Source of the DNA: Larkinella insperata
GTDB taxonomy: Bacteria > Bacteroidota > Bacteroidia > Cytophagales > Spirosomataceae
Assembly (NCBI RefSeq): GCF_026248825.1
Contig: NZ_CP110973.1
Span: 6,345,501-6,409,500 of the forward strand
Reading direction: 5' to 3'
DNA: 64,000 nt
A program made the position numbers and the translations under genes. A model generated the notes under the pieces. The model ran no database searches. It worked only from the letters and a program-made list of their open reading frames with translations, and was not told the DNA's origin. This document shows positions 25,982-32,806 of the stretch, piece by piece. Positions within the stretch are counted from its first letter, which is position 1; each line of letters opens with the position of its first letter.

Positions 25982-26053
25982 TCGAAGGCGCCATCGAGCA
26001 CCCAAGTCTCCGTACTGGAGATAGCCACTCTGCTTCCTATAGCCTTATAGTCA

Positions 26054-26085
26054 AGCCCCGGCCTAGTAGGCCGGGGCTTTTTTTA
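26054..26085 (+). terminator. Intrinsic terminator after BLUF copy 2
   Basis: A 10-base-pair perfect stem AGCCCCGGCC / GGCCGGGGCT with a TAGTA loop, followed by a run of T. It closes the BLUF unit. Confidence 0.9.
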
Positions 26086-26292
26086 CGCACGAAAAGCAGC
26101 ATTTAGCAACTCTTTTGTTTTATTTTTGGAAATCCAAGTTAGCATGCACCTTTCCATTCTTAAATAATTTATAACGTAGTTAATTAATAAGCCTTAATTG
26201 CGCATTAAAAATTTGAATTATACAATTTTATTTGATTGGCACAATATTTGTACTATTTATTTCATAATTATTAAAGTTACATTGAATACAGG

Positions 26293-26322
26293 CCCGGCAA
26301 TTTTTGCCGGGTTTTGTTTTTT
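26293..26322 (+). terminator. Intrinsic terminator without an obvious gene (copy 2 of the hairpin)
   Basis: CCCGGCAA, TTT, TTGCCGGG followed by TTTTGTTTTTT. No coding region ends at it: the preceding 200 bases are AT-rich and hold no frame. It resembles the hairpin at 23950. It may end a short RNA that starts near 26265, where a TTG/AATATTTG promoter-like pair is visible. Confidence 0.65.
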
Positions 26323-26350
26323 CAGAAGAGTCTTTTTACTGTCAGACAAG

Positions 26351-26527
26351 CTAGAGGGATTCATCAGGCTGACTTAGGCTGTAGATTTCATACTCCTCGA
26401 TCGTATGCGCGAAGGCATACTCATGAGCTTCCTGTTCAGTAGCAAACCACTGGAGTAAGCCCGACGAATCACGGACAATATCAGGTTTCTCTGACTGTGG
26501 ATTTATGACTAAAATGTATTTTCCCAT
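26351..26527 (-). CDS. Small 58-residue protein of unknown function
   Basis: An ATG-initiated frame of 58 codons with a clean protein-like composition: MGKYILVINPQ strand, then SEKPDIVRDSSGLLQWF, and a TEQEAHEYAFAHTIEEYEIY helix-strand end. It is acidic, with no signal or membrane segment. The pattern of a strand, a turn with D/S/S/G, and a helix fits a small folded domain of the beta-beta-alpha type. No family is recognised. The 5' leader holds an inverted repeat (26532-26594). Convergent with the BLUF unit, near the gene-poor signalling region. Confidence 0.6.
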   Translation of the reverse strand: MGKYILVINPQSEKPDIVRDSSGLLQWFATEQEAHEYAFAHTIEEYEIYSLSQPDESL

Positions 26528-26531
26528 TGTG

Positions 26532-26594
26532 CGTTTCCGATGAACTCCGGTAATAGTAATTCACTCATCTATTTAAATGAGAACTTCGGAAACG
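26532..26594 (-). promoter_or_regulatory. Inverted repeat in the leader of the 58-residue protein gene
   Basis: CGTTTCCGA (26532-26540) pairs with TCGGAAACG (26586-26594), with a nested CTCAT (26564-26568)/ATGAG (26577-26581). On the minus strand it ends five bases before the ATG, so it could be an operator or a leader hairpin covering the start. Confidence 0.4.
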
Positions 26595-27075
26595 AGGGTT
26601 TGTTGGGTTGTTTAACCAAATTGTTTTCGACACATCGACTTTTTATGGGCCATTTAATAAGACTTTAGGAATTAGCCAGTCCTCCCTAACCACCCATTCT
26701 GCTGGCGATGATGTGGTTTCCCCTTCCCTCTAAGTCTGCACCTGAGAATGTGTTACCTTACCACTCCCACCTGGGGGTCATTTTTAGATACTCACACAAT
26801 TATATGGCAATTGAATCGGCTTTTGTGATTGAAAAGGGCTGGTGGATCAGTCTACCCTCTGAAGACTTTGATGGTGAACGGTTATTGGCACAAGTATGCC
26901 ATTGTTGCCTAACTTTTGCCTGGAGTTATTAACGAGCCCGCTAACAGACTCTTGAAGATTGCGCTTGTTTGAGCTCCACAGCCGCAACCCGGATCCTAGT
27001 TTGGAAAACCCTAAAGCTAGCAATTAGCTACATGACCCGCGCAAGTAAGCCAAACCGAGGCTGATTCGGCGCTCT
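26595..27075. other. Region with only a doubtful reading frame
   Basis: About 480 bases. A + strand frame of 74 codons at 26708-26932 has mixed composition and no recognisable motif. Without a promoter or homologue I do not call it. The rest is empty of signals that I can support. Confidence 0.4.
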
Positions 27076-27372
27076 TTAAATACTGCCGGACGCTCGAACC
27101 AGTTCAAATCTGCGTTGGGACAAATAGCCTTCGAACACCCGGATTCTAGGCGCCGGTGTTTGACGCGAAGGATGGTCCGTATTCCTCGGCGGTTTACCCT
27201 GAAAGATAAAGGTTAAACGTGTTTTGGTTTCCTGCTGACTCGGCTGTCCAGCCGGAACCTGTTTAATCTCCACAAACTGAAGTTTTTCAATTGCCTGCGC
27301 CGGATATCCTGCTTTGGCCAGTGCACTATAGCAATGCTGATCGTCCGCCCCTTTGACTAATATTCTGTTCAT
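27076..27372 (-). CDS. Hypothetical 98-residue protein
   Basis: An ATG-initiated frame. It begins MNRILVKGADDQHCYSAL and continues with AGYPAQAIEKLQFVEIKQ and a basic, proline-rich C-terminal third (TPAPRIRVFEGYLSQRRFEL). No domain is recognised and no signal peptide is present. The two halves look like a small alpha/beta unit and a flexible basic tail. It is isolated between a gap and the tRNA operon terminator. Because no competing frame is better and the composition is natural, I keep it at moderate confidence. Function unknown. Confidence 0.45.
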   Translation of the reverse strand: MNRILVKGADDQHCYSALAKAGYPAQAIEKLQFVEIKQVPAGQPSQQETKTRLTFIFQGKPPRNTDHPSRQTPAPRIRVFEGYLSQRRFELVRASGSI

Positions 27373-27635
27373 ATTGACAGTATAACATTTTCGGCCGTTA
27401 TAGTCAAGCAGTTTGGTTGTTTCGTCTTACAGCTTTCTTTCGGCTCATCGGTTGTTGGATCAATTCAAACCCGTAAAGCATAGGCGCTTCTGAAAAACGA
27501 AAGGGGTAAATGCTCAAAATTTTTACAGGAGGCAAAGAAAAACCTTGACGTACTCTTCAGGGCGGCAGCTGCTCAGCGATTGAGCCTTTGCATTAGGGGC
27601 AACTTTAGGGCAAACGCACCAACCAGTCGTCAACA
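27373..27635. other. Gap between the hypothetical gene and the tRNA operon
   Basis: No gene seen. A short minus-strand frame around 27525-27610 has no start and ends quickly. No duplicated tRNA end, which would mark an integration site, was found. Confidence 0.45.
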
Positions 27636-27682
27636 TAAAAAAACGCAGGCAGCTAACGGTTAACTATTAGCTGCCTGCGTTT
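27636..27682 (-). terminator. Terminator of the tRNA operon
   Basis: A 16-base-pair perfect stem, AAACGCAGGCAGCTAA (27641-27656) with its complement (27667-27682), followed on the minus strand by seven or more T. It lies 9 bases after the tRNA-Arg 3' end. Confidence 0.9.
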
Positions 27683-27690
27683 ACAAATTG

Positions 27691-27764
27691 TGATCCCGTT
27701 TGGATTCGAACCAAAGACCGTCTGCTTAGAAGGCAGATGCTCTATCCAGCTGAGCTACGGGACC
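27691..27764 (-). tRNA. tRNA-Arg (anticodon TCT)
   Basis: A full cloverleaf on the minus strand, 74 bases: acceptor GGTCCCG with CGGGATC (one G-U pair), discriminator A, TA at positions 8-9, D-arm GCTC, anticodon loop CTTCTAA and a TTCGAATC T-loop. CCA is not encoded. It is the last gene of a three-tRNA operon. Confidence 0.95.
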
Positions 27765-27770
27765 TGAAAC

Positions 27771-27855
27771 AGTTAAGAGTTACGAATTAAGAATAAGAGT
27801 GGTTTTAATAAAAAATGCCTCTTAATTCTTAACTCATAACTCTTAACTCTTAACT
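27771..27855. repeat. Imperfect inverted repeat (heptamer-rich), copy A
   Basis: The left arm (27771-27800) and right arm (27818-27855) pair over about 30 bases with a few mismatches around a 17-base loop. The arms are built of TTAAGAG/TTATGAG units. Twenty bases, ATTCTTAACTCATAACTCTT at 27825-27844, recur exactly at 47992-48011 in copy B. It lies inside the tRNA operon between tRNA-Pro and tRNA-Arg. Confidence 0.75.
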
Positions 27856-27863
27856 AAACTTTG

Positions 27864-27937
27864 TCGGGGTGGCAGGATTCGAACCTACGACCTCCTGGTC
27901 CCAAACCAGGCGCGATACCGGGCTACGCTACACCCCG
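27864..27937 (-). tRNA. tRNA-Pro (anticodon TGG)
   Basis: A cloverleaf of 74 bases on the minus strand: acceptor CGGGGTG paired with CACCCCG, discriminator A, anticodon stem CCTGG/CCAGG around loop TTTGGGA, and T-loop TTCGAATC. CCA is not encoded. Middle gene of the operon. Confidence 0.95.
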
Positions 27938-28015
27938 AGGTGAATTGAGAGCGAAGAGCAATACACATAAGCGTAATTTCAATTCCTGATTTTACCCTTA
28001 CTTTCTGACTCTTTT

Positions 28016-28104
<89 letters not shown>

Positions 28105-28143
28105 TGTTGCAACCCCAAACTTGCTTCGTTGACATTGGGGTCA

Positions 28144-28176
28144 CAAATATAGAGGTATTCCCGCCGTTTCGCCAAG
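28144..28176 (-). promoter_or_regulatory. Promoter of the tRNA operon
   Basis: On the minus strand TATATTTG (28151-28144) matches TAnnTTTG exactly, with CTTG (28176-28173) as a three-of-four -33 box 21 bases upstream. A leader hairpin ACCCCAA/TTGGGGT lies between it and tRNA-Ser. Confidence 0.7.
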
Positions 28177-28310
28177 ATTTTGACAAAAAACTTTCGCACC
28201 AATTTTCAAAAAACCGTCCAGCAACCGATCATTTCCCCTATTTTCGCAGCTTCACGGATCCAAACCGATGCCCCACGTGCGAGTCGGTATTCTGTTGCGG
28301 AGTTGTTTGC

Positions 28311-29273
28311 ATGAACTGGAATTATAGCTTGTCCCAAACTGAGTATCTGTTTATTGCGGTTTTTCTGCTGCTCTACGGATACTACTTTTTCCGAACGTTT
28401 CGGGTGGCTCACCTGCTGGGAGCCAAAGCCTGGGCTACCATTCCAAAATTTTTTTTGCGGACGGGTTATTTAACGCTGCTGCTGATTGCGCTGCTGGGTC
28501 CTTCGTTCGGTGTAGTCGAAAAAGAACTGGTTTCCGAAGGCAAAGATATTTACATCGCCGTCGACCTGTCAAAGTCGATGGACGCACCCGACATTCCACC
28601 AACCCGCCTGGAAAAAGTAAAATTTGAACTAAAACGCCTGGTCGAAGCTCTGCCCGGCAACCGATTTGGACTGCTGATTTTTTCTACCCAGGCCTACGTT
28701 CACGCCCCCCTGACGACCGACCAGGGAGCCCTGGCGCTCTTCATCCAGTCATTGAACACCCGGCTGATGCCCGAATCCGGTACCAATTTCTGTTCCGCCG
28801 TTGAACTGGCCATCCAAAAACAATTGGCCGAAACATCAGACCTCAACCAAACCAAGGTGCTGGTGCTGCTGACCGATGGGGAAGACTTCGGGGAGTGCGA
28901 TCCGGCCCTGGCCGGACAACTGCGCCGGTACGGCATCACGCCCTTTGTGGTCGGGGTTGGAACCGAAAACGGGAGTACGATTCCAACCTCGAAGGGCAAT
29001 CTTCGCGATGCGGAAGGCAACATCGTTCATACGCACCTGAATCGCGGTTACCTGCGCCAGTTTGTACAGGACACGCGAGGCTCTTACCTGGAACTGGCCT
29101 CCTCATCCGGCGACCTGACGCCCCTTGTATCGGCGATACAAAACCTCGAAAACCGGGTTATCGACCAGCGAAAACTGGAAGTAACGACCAATAAATACTA
29201 TTACTTTCTGATCGGTGCTCTGGCCCTGATTGCCATCGACATCCTGATAACCGTCCGAACGTTTAAGCTGTAA
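28311..29273 (+). CDS. BatB-like VWA domain membrane protein
   Basis: A 320-residue protein with two N-terminal transmembrane segments (TEYLFIAVFLLLYGYYF; YLTLLLIALLGPSF), a von Willebrand A domain and a C-terminal segment (YYFLIGALALIAIDILI). The MIDAS metal site is complete: DLSKS, the ESGTNF threonine, and LLTDGEDF. This is the BatA/BatB fold of aerotolerance operons. The ATG at 28311 is used; the frame is open upstream only because it reads through the tRNA-Ser gene. The usual upstream partners (MoxR, DUF58, BatA) are absent, and a TPR gene follows. Confidence 0.85.
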   Translation: MNWNYSLSQTEYLFIAVFLLLYGYYFFRTFRVAHLLGAKAWATIPKFFLRTGYLTLLLIALLGPSFGVVEKELVSEGKDIYIAVDLSKSMDAPDIPPTRLEKVKFELKRLVEALPGNRFGLLIFSTQAYVHAPLTTDQGALALFIQSLNTRLMPESGTNFCSAVELAIQKQLAETSDLNQTKVLVLLTDGEDFGECDPALAGQLRRYGITPFVVGVGTENGSTIPTSKGNLRDAEGNIVHTHLNRGYLRQFVQDTRGSYLELASSSGDLTPLVSAIQNLENRVIDQRKLEVTTNKYYYFLIGALALIAIDILITVRTFKL

Positions 29274-29301
29274 TCGACGTTTTACGGGTTTAGGAAATCA
29301 T

Positions 29302-29309
29302 TATTTTTG
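29302..29309 (+). promoter_or_regulatory. TATTTTTG -7 box before the TPR gene
   Basis: Exact TAnnTTTG match 24 bases before the ATG at 29333. A TTTA at 29280-29283 is a possible three-of-four -33 box with 18-base spacing. Confidence 0.45.
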
Positions 29310-29332
29310 CCGAACGTCTTTTCATTCCGAAC

Positions 29333-30040
29333 ATGACCTACCTGATTTTGTCGGTATTGCTCTGGCTGTATGACAACCGCTCGTTCGACAAGATTTCGCG
29401 TGACAACATCGCCCGGATGGAGGGTCTGAAGGCTTACCAGGCCGGTGATTATAAACGCGCAGTGGAACAGTACAATACGCTGGTCAACTCAACGCTGTTT
29501 GTCGAACCGTCGGCCCGCCTGAATCTGGCGCACTCCTATTTTCAGCTCCGGCAGTATGCGCAGGCCCAGCAACAATACCGTCTGGTGGCGCAGGTCAACC
29601 AGTTGGGGTTAGCGGCTTCCGCTGAAGTGCAGCTGGGCGTTATTGCAGTTCTACAGGGTGATTCGGCCACCGCACTGTCGCTGTTCCGGAAAGCCCTGAC
29701 AACCGTGCCGGCTCTGGAAGCCGCCCAGTTCAATTACGAACTGATCGAAAAAACGTATTCCGGTAAGCTTCCGTTAAACGCTGCGCTGCGGCCCAAACCG
29801 AAACTGCGACAAACGGAGCAGGAAGTCGAAGTAACCCCGGAACCGGGTCAGGAAAGAGGAACTCAGCCCGAACAGGGCGACAACAGGGATGAACTGCTGC
29901 GTCGGTTGCGCTCCCTGAATCTGTCGGAAGAACAGGCTCTGTCCATTCTGAACGCCATGCAGAATAACGAAGTCCAGTACATCAACCAGCGCCGACGGGG
30001 ATCAGCCTCCAAAAACCGGCAACAGTATAACACATACTGA
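29333..30040 (+). CDS. BatC-like TPR protein
   Basis: A 235-residue protein: an N-terminal hydrophobic stretch (YLILSVLLWLY) that may anchor it, about three tetratricopeptide repeats between residues 25 and 140 (AYQAGDYKRAVEQYNTLV; NLAHSYFQLRQYAQAQQQY; GVIAVLQGDSATALSLFRKAL), then a charged, glutamine-rich linker with EVEVTPEPG and a C-terminal helix containing DELLRRLRSLNLSEEQA. TPR proteins of this type accompany BatB in Bat loci and are thought to bind the VWA protein. It lies 59 bases after the BatB-like gene. Confidence 0.8.
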   Translation: MTYLILSVLLWLYDNRSFDKISRDNIARMEGLKAYQAGDYKRAVEQYNTLVNSTLFVEPSARLNLAHSYFQLRQYAQAQQQYRLVAQVNQLGLAASAEVQLGVIAVLQGDSATALSLFRKALTTVPALEAAQFNYELIEKTYSGKLPLNAALRPKPKLRQTEQEVEVTPEPGQERGTQPEQGDNRDELLRRLRSLNLSEEQALSILNAMQNNEVQYINQRRRGSASKNRQQYNTY

Positions 30041-30067
30041 TTTTCCGTTTACATCAACAAACCCGTA

Positions 30068-31258
30068 ATGAACATCCAGACAATGAATGAAGTGGTAATA
30101 GTTTCGGCTGTCCGTACACCCATTGGTAGTTTCGGCGGGGTGCTTGCCCCGCTTTCAGCCACCGAGCTGGGCGCGGTGGCCATCCGGGCGGCTTACGAAA
30201 AAGCCGGTATTTCGCCCGGGCAGGTGGAAGAAGTCATCATGGGCAATGTGGTGTCGGCCAACTTGGGCCAGGCTCCGGCGCGACAGGCGGCTCTGCAGGC
30301 CGGTTTGCCCTACCAGGTTCGCTGTACCACGGTTAACAAAGTGTGCGCATCGGGTACAAAAGCCATCGCAATGGCCGCCCAAACCATTCAACTGGGGCAA
30401 GCCGATATTATCATTGCCGGTGGCATGGAAAGCATGTCCAACGCTCCCTATTATGTACCGAAAGCGCGGTTTGGTTACAAATACGGAGATGCGCAACTCA
30501 TCGACGGCTTGGCTAAAGACGGTTTGGTTGACCCCTACGACCAGTGCGCCATGGGCGTCTTTGCCGACCAGACCGCCAAGAAATACGGCATCAGCCGCGA
30601 AACGCAGGACGCCTTTGCCATCCGGTCGTACCAGCGGGCCGCCGAAGCAACGCAATCCGGCAAATTCGCCACGGAACTGGTTCCGGTGGAAATTCCGCGT
30701 CCCAAAGGCAGCGTGACGGTCAGCGAGGATGAGGAATACAAAAACGTGTTCTTTGACAAAATCCCGAATCTCAAACCGGCTTTCTCGCCCGACGGCACGG
30801 TAACGGCCGCCAACGCATCGACCATCAACGACGGAGCCTCGGCACTGGTCATCATGAGTTTAAAAAAAGCGGAAGAACTCGGCATCAAGCCACTGGCCCG
30901 GATTCTGGGGTATGCCGATGCGGAGCAGGAACCGGCTTTTTTCACGACGGCCCCCACGCTCGCCATCCCGACGGCCCTGAAACGCGCCGGGATCAGACCC
31001 GACGACGTGGATTTCTACGAGATCAACGAAGCCTTTGCGGTGGTTCCGCTGGCGTGTAGCCAGGTGCTGGAAATCCCGCCGGAAAAGCTGAATGTTTACG
31101 GCGGGGCGGTGTCGCTGGGCCATCCGCTGGGAGCGTCCGGCGCCCGGATTGTCACGACGCTGACGAGCGTTTTGCAGCAACAAAAGGGCCGCATCGGTGC
31201 CGTTGGCATCTGCCACGGGGGCGGTGGAGCGTCGGCGCTGGTGATTGAGAAGCTATAA
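30068..31258 (+). CDS. Acetyl-CoA C-acetyltransferase (thiolase)
   Basis: A 396-residue thiolase II that condenses two acetyl-CoA to acetoacetyl-CoA, or splits it. NKVCASGTKAI carries the nucleophilic cysteine, YEINEAFAVV the NEAF active-site motif, GGAVSLGHPLGASGARI the conserved GHP histidine, and CHGGGGASALV the second cysteine near the C-terminus, as in the mitochondrial/AtoB-like class. Length is standard. The first ATG at 30068 is taken; an internal one six codons on is also possible. It has no metabolic partner genes beside it, so the pathway (ketone bodies, PHB or mevalonate) cannot be told from context. Confidence 0.93.
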   Translation: MNIQTMNEVVIVSAVRTPIGSFGGVLAPLSATELGAVAIRAAYEKAGISPGQVEEVIMGNVVSANLGQAPARQAALQAGLPYQVRCTTVNKVCASGTKAIAMAAQTIQLGQADIIIAGGMESMSNAPYYVPKARFGYKYGDAQLIDGLAKDGLVDPYDQCAMGVFADQTAKKYGISRETQDAFAIRSYQRAAEATQSGKFATELVPVEIPRPKGSVTVSEDEEYKNVFFDKIPNLKPAFSPDGTVTAANASTINDGASALVIMSLKKAEELGIKPLARILGYADAEQEPAFFTTAPTLAIPTALKRAGIRPDDVDFYEINEAFAVVPLACSQVLEIPPEKLNVYGGAVSLGHPLGASGARIVTTLTSVLQQQKGRIGAVGICHGGGGASALVIEKL

Positions 31259-31297
31259 TTTCCGGCTTCACCTATAAACGGAATGCGCCCGGCTCTT

Positions 31298-31305
31298 TAC
31301 TTTTA
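31298..31305 (+). promoter_or_regulatory. TACTTTTA -7-like box before purC
   Basis: One mismatch to TAnnTTTG, 27 bases before the purC ATG; no standard -33 match. A weak promoter candidate. Confidence 0.3.
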
Positions 31306-31332
31306 CGGAACTTATCAATTTTTCGTCCAGAA

Positions 31333-32292
31333 ATGAACCAAACCAGCCAGGCCATCAAGGAAACCGCTTTTAATTTCGACGGACAAACCGGCTTTTACCG
31401 CGGGAAGGTCCGCGATGTTTACCATTTTGACGACCGCCTGGTGATGGTGGCAACCGACCGCATTTCGGCTTTTGATGTGGTGCTGCCCCGCCCGATTCCG
31501 TTCAAGGGGCAGGTGCTGAACCAGACCGCAGCCCACTTTTTGCAAGCTACTGCCGACATTGTGCCGAACTGGCTGCTGGATGTGCCCGATCCGAACGTGA
31601 GCGTGGGGCTGAAATGCCAGTCGTATCCGGTTGAGATGGTGGTGCGGGGATACCTGGCGGGCCACGCCTGGCGGCAATACCGGGAAGGACACCGCACCCT
31701 CTGCGGAGTTTCGCTGCCCGACGGGCTGAAAGAAGCCGACCGGTTGCCCGAACCGATCATTACACCCACGACCAAGGCGCACGAAGGACACGACGAAGAT
31801 ATTTCGCGGGAAGAAATTCTGGAGCAGGGAATTGTTCCGGAAAGCGAATACGTTCAACTCGAAAAATACGCCCTCGCCCTGTTCCGGAAAGGCACCGAGA
31901 TGGCCGCCGAACGGGGGCTGATTCTGGTCGACACCAAGTACGAATTTGGCTCGCTGAACGGTCAGATTTACCTGATTGACGAAATTCACACGCCGGATTC
32001 GTCCCGGTATTATTACGCTGATTCGTACACTGAAAACCAGCGGCAGGGTCTTCCGCAGAAACAATTATCCAAGGAATTTGTACGGGAATGGCTGATTGCC
32101 AACAACTTTCAGGGAAAAGAAGGGCAAACGGTTCCGGAAATGGAGGATGCCTGGATTGAGCAGATTTCTAGCCGGTATATTGAACTCTATGAAAAGGTGA
32201 CCGGTAAATCATTTGTTCGCTCTGAAACCGACAATATTTACAACCGCATTGAAGAAAATATCCGCCGTTCACTGACTGTTACGTATTTTTGA
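31333..32292 (+). CDS. purC: Phosphoribosylaminoimidazole-succinocarboxamide synthase
   Basis: A 319-residue SAICAR synthetase of the long class, which joins aspartate to CAIR with ATP in purine synthesis. GKVRDVYHFDDRLVMVATDRISAFDVVLP is the family's N-terminal signature (ATP-binding lobe), followed by CQSYPVEMVVRGYLAGHAW and LVDTKYEFG, EIHTPDSSRYYYAD. Complete. It is alone, with no other pur gene in the window. Its last codons carry a promoter-like element for the STAS gene 23 bases downstream. Confidence 0.96.
   Translation: MNQTSQAIKETAFNFDGQTGFYRGKVRDVYHFDDRLVMVATDRISAFDVVLPRPIPFKGQVLNQTAAHFLQATADIVPNWLLDVPDPNVSVGLKCQSYPVEMVVRGYLAGHAWRQYREGHRTLCGVSLPDGLKEADRLPEPIITPTTKAHEGHDEDISREEILEQGIVPESEYVQLEKYALALFRKGTEMAAERGLILVDTKYEFGSLNGQIYLIDEIHTPDSSRYYYADSYTENQRQGLPQKQLSKEFVREWLIANNFQGKEGQTVPEMEDAWIEQISSRYIELYEKVTGKSFVRSETDNIYNRIEENIRRSLTVTYF
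32284..32291 (+). promoter_or_regulatory. TATTTTTG -7 box overlapping the purC stop
   Basis: Exact TAnnTTTG match whose last bases are the purC stop codon, 23 bases before the STAS gene start. No -33 match, so moderate to low confidence. Confidence 0.35.
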
Positions 32293-32314
32293 ACCGGAAA
32301 AAGCGCTATCCACT

Positions 32315-32722
32315 ATGAATTACTCGATCGAAAAAAACGAGCAGTATTCGCTCGTTACCCTCAACGAAACCGTATTTGGCGGAGAAATACCCTCCACGTT
32401 TGAAACCCTCAGCCGAAACCTGTTCCGGGAAGGCTACAGCAATATCATTGTCGATTTTAGTGCCGTCGATGAAATCGAAGACGAGGGCATTCCGACGATT
32501 CGCAAAATCAACCGGCAGTGTACCAACGAATCCGGCCTGTTCATTCTGGTCACCAAGCAGGAGTATATCATCGACTACCTGGACGACGCCAAAATCGCCG
32601 ACCTGACCATCCTGCCGACGGTGGAAGAAGCCGTTGACGCCGTGTTCATGAACGAGCTGGAAAACGACTTCCGCAGCGAAGACGACGACAGCTACGAATA
32701 CGGCGGCAGTTCCGACGACTAA
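32315..32722 (+). CDS. STAS domain protein with acidic tail
   Basis: A 135-residue protein. Residues 1-105 fit a STAS domain (anti-sigma antagonist fold): SLVTLNETVFGGEIPSTFETL, then NIIVDFSAVDEIEDEGIPTI, where a conserved serine of the classical DCS/DSSG phosphorylation loop is replaced by an acidic DEIEDEG, so phospho-switching seems unlikely. The last 25 residues are very acidic (SEDDDSYEYGGSSDD). The partner anti-sigma factor is not in the window. Possibly constitutively active in partner binding, which is an inference from the missing serine. Confidence 0.75.
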   Translation: MNYSIEKNEQYSLVTLNETVFGGEIPSTFETLSRNLFREGYSNIIVDFSAVDEIEDEGIPTIRKINRQCTNESGLFILVTKQEYIIDYLDDAKIADLTILPTVEEAVDAVFMNELENDFRSEDDDSYEYGGSSDD

Positions 32723-32746
32723 GATCGTACGAATTTAAAAATGGTT

Positions 32747-32788
32747 AACCCTGAAAATCACGATTATAACACGATGATTTTCAGGGTT
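32747..32788. terminator. Bidirectional terminator between the STAS and oxidoreductase genes
   Basis: A perfect 14-base-pair stem AACCCTGAAAATCA / TGATTTTCAGGGTT with a 14-base loop. It lies between convergent genes; T-rich and A-rich flanks are on both sides (TCGTTTTAAA after it). Confidence 0.75.
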
Positions 32789-32806
32789 AGTCGTTTTAAA
32801 CCCGTC

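Noticed and set aside
26708..26932. Plus-strand frame of 74 codons
   Set aside because: No recognised motif, no promoter box, mixed composition; probably chance or a degraded relic.
15600..27764. Genomic island integrated at tRNA-Arg
   Set aside because: The gene-poor signalling region abuts the tRNA operon, but no repeat of the tRNA 3' end at the other boundary and no integrase were found.
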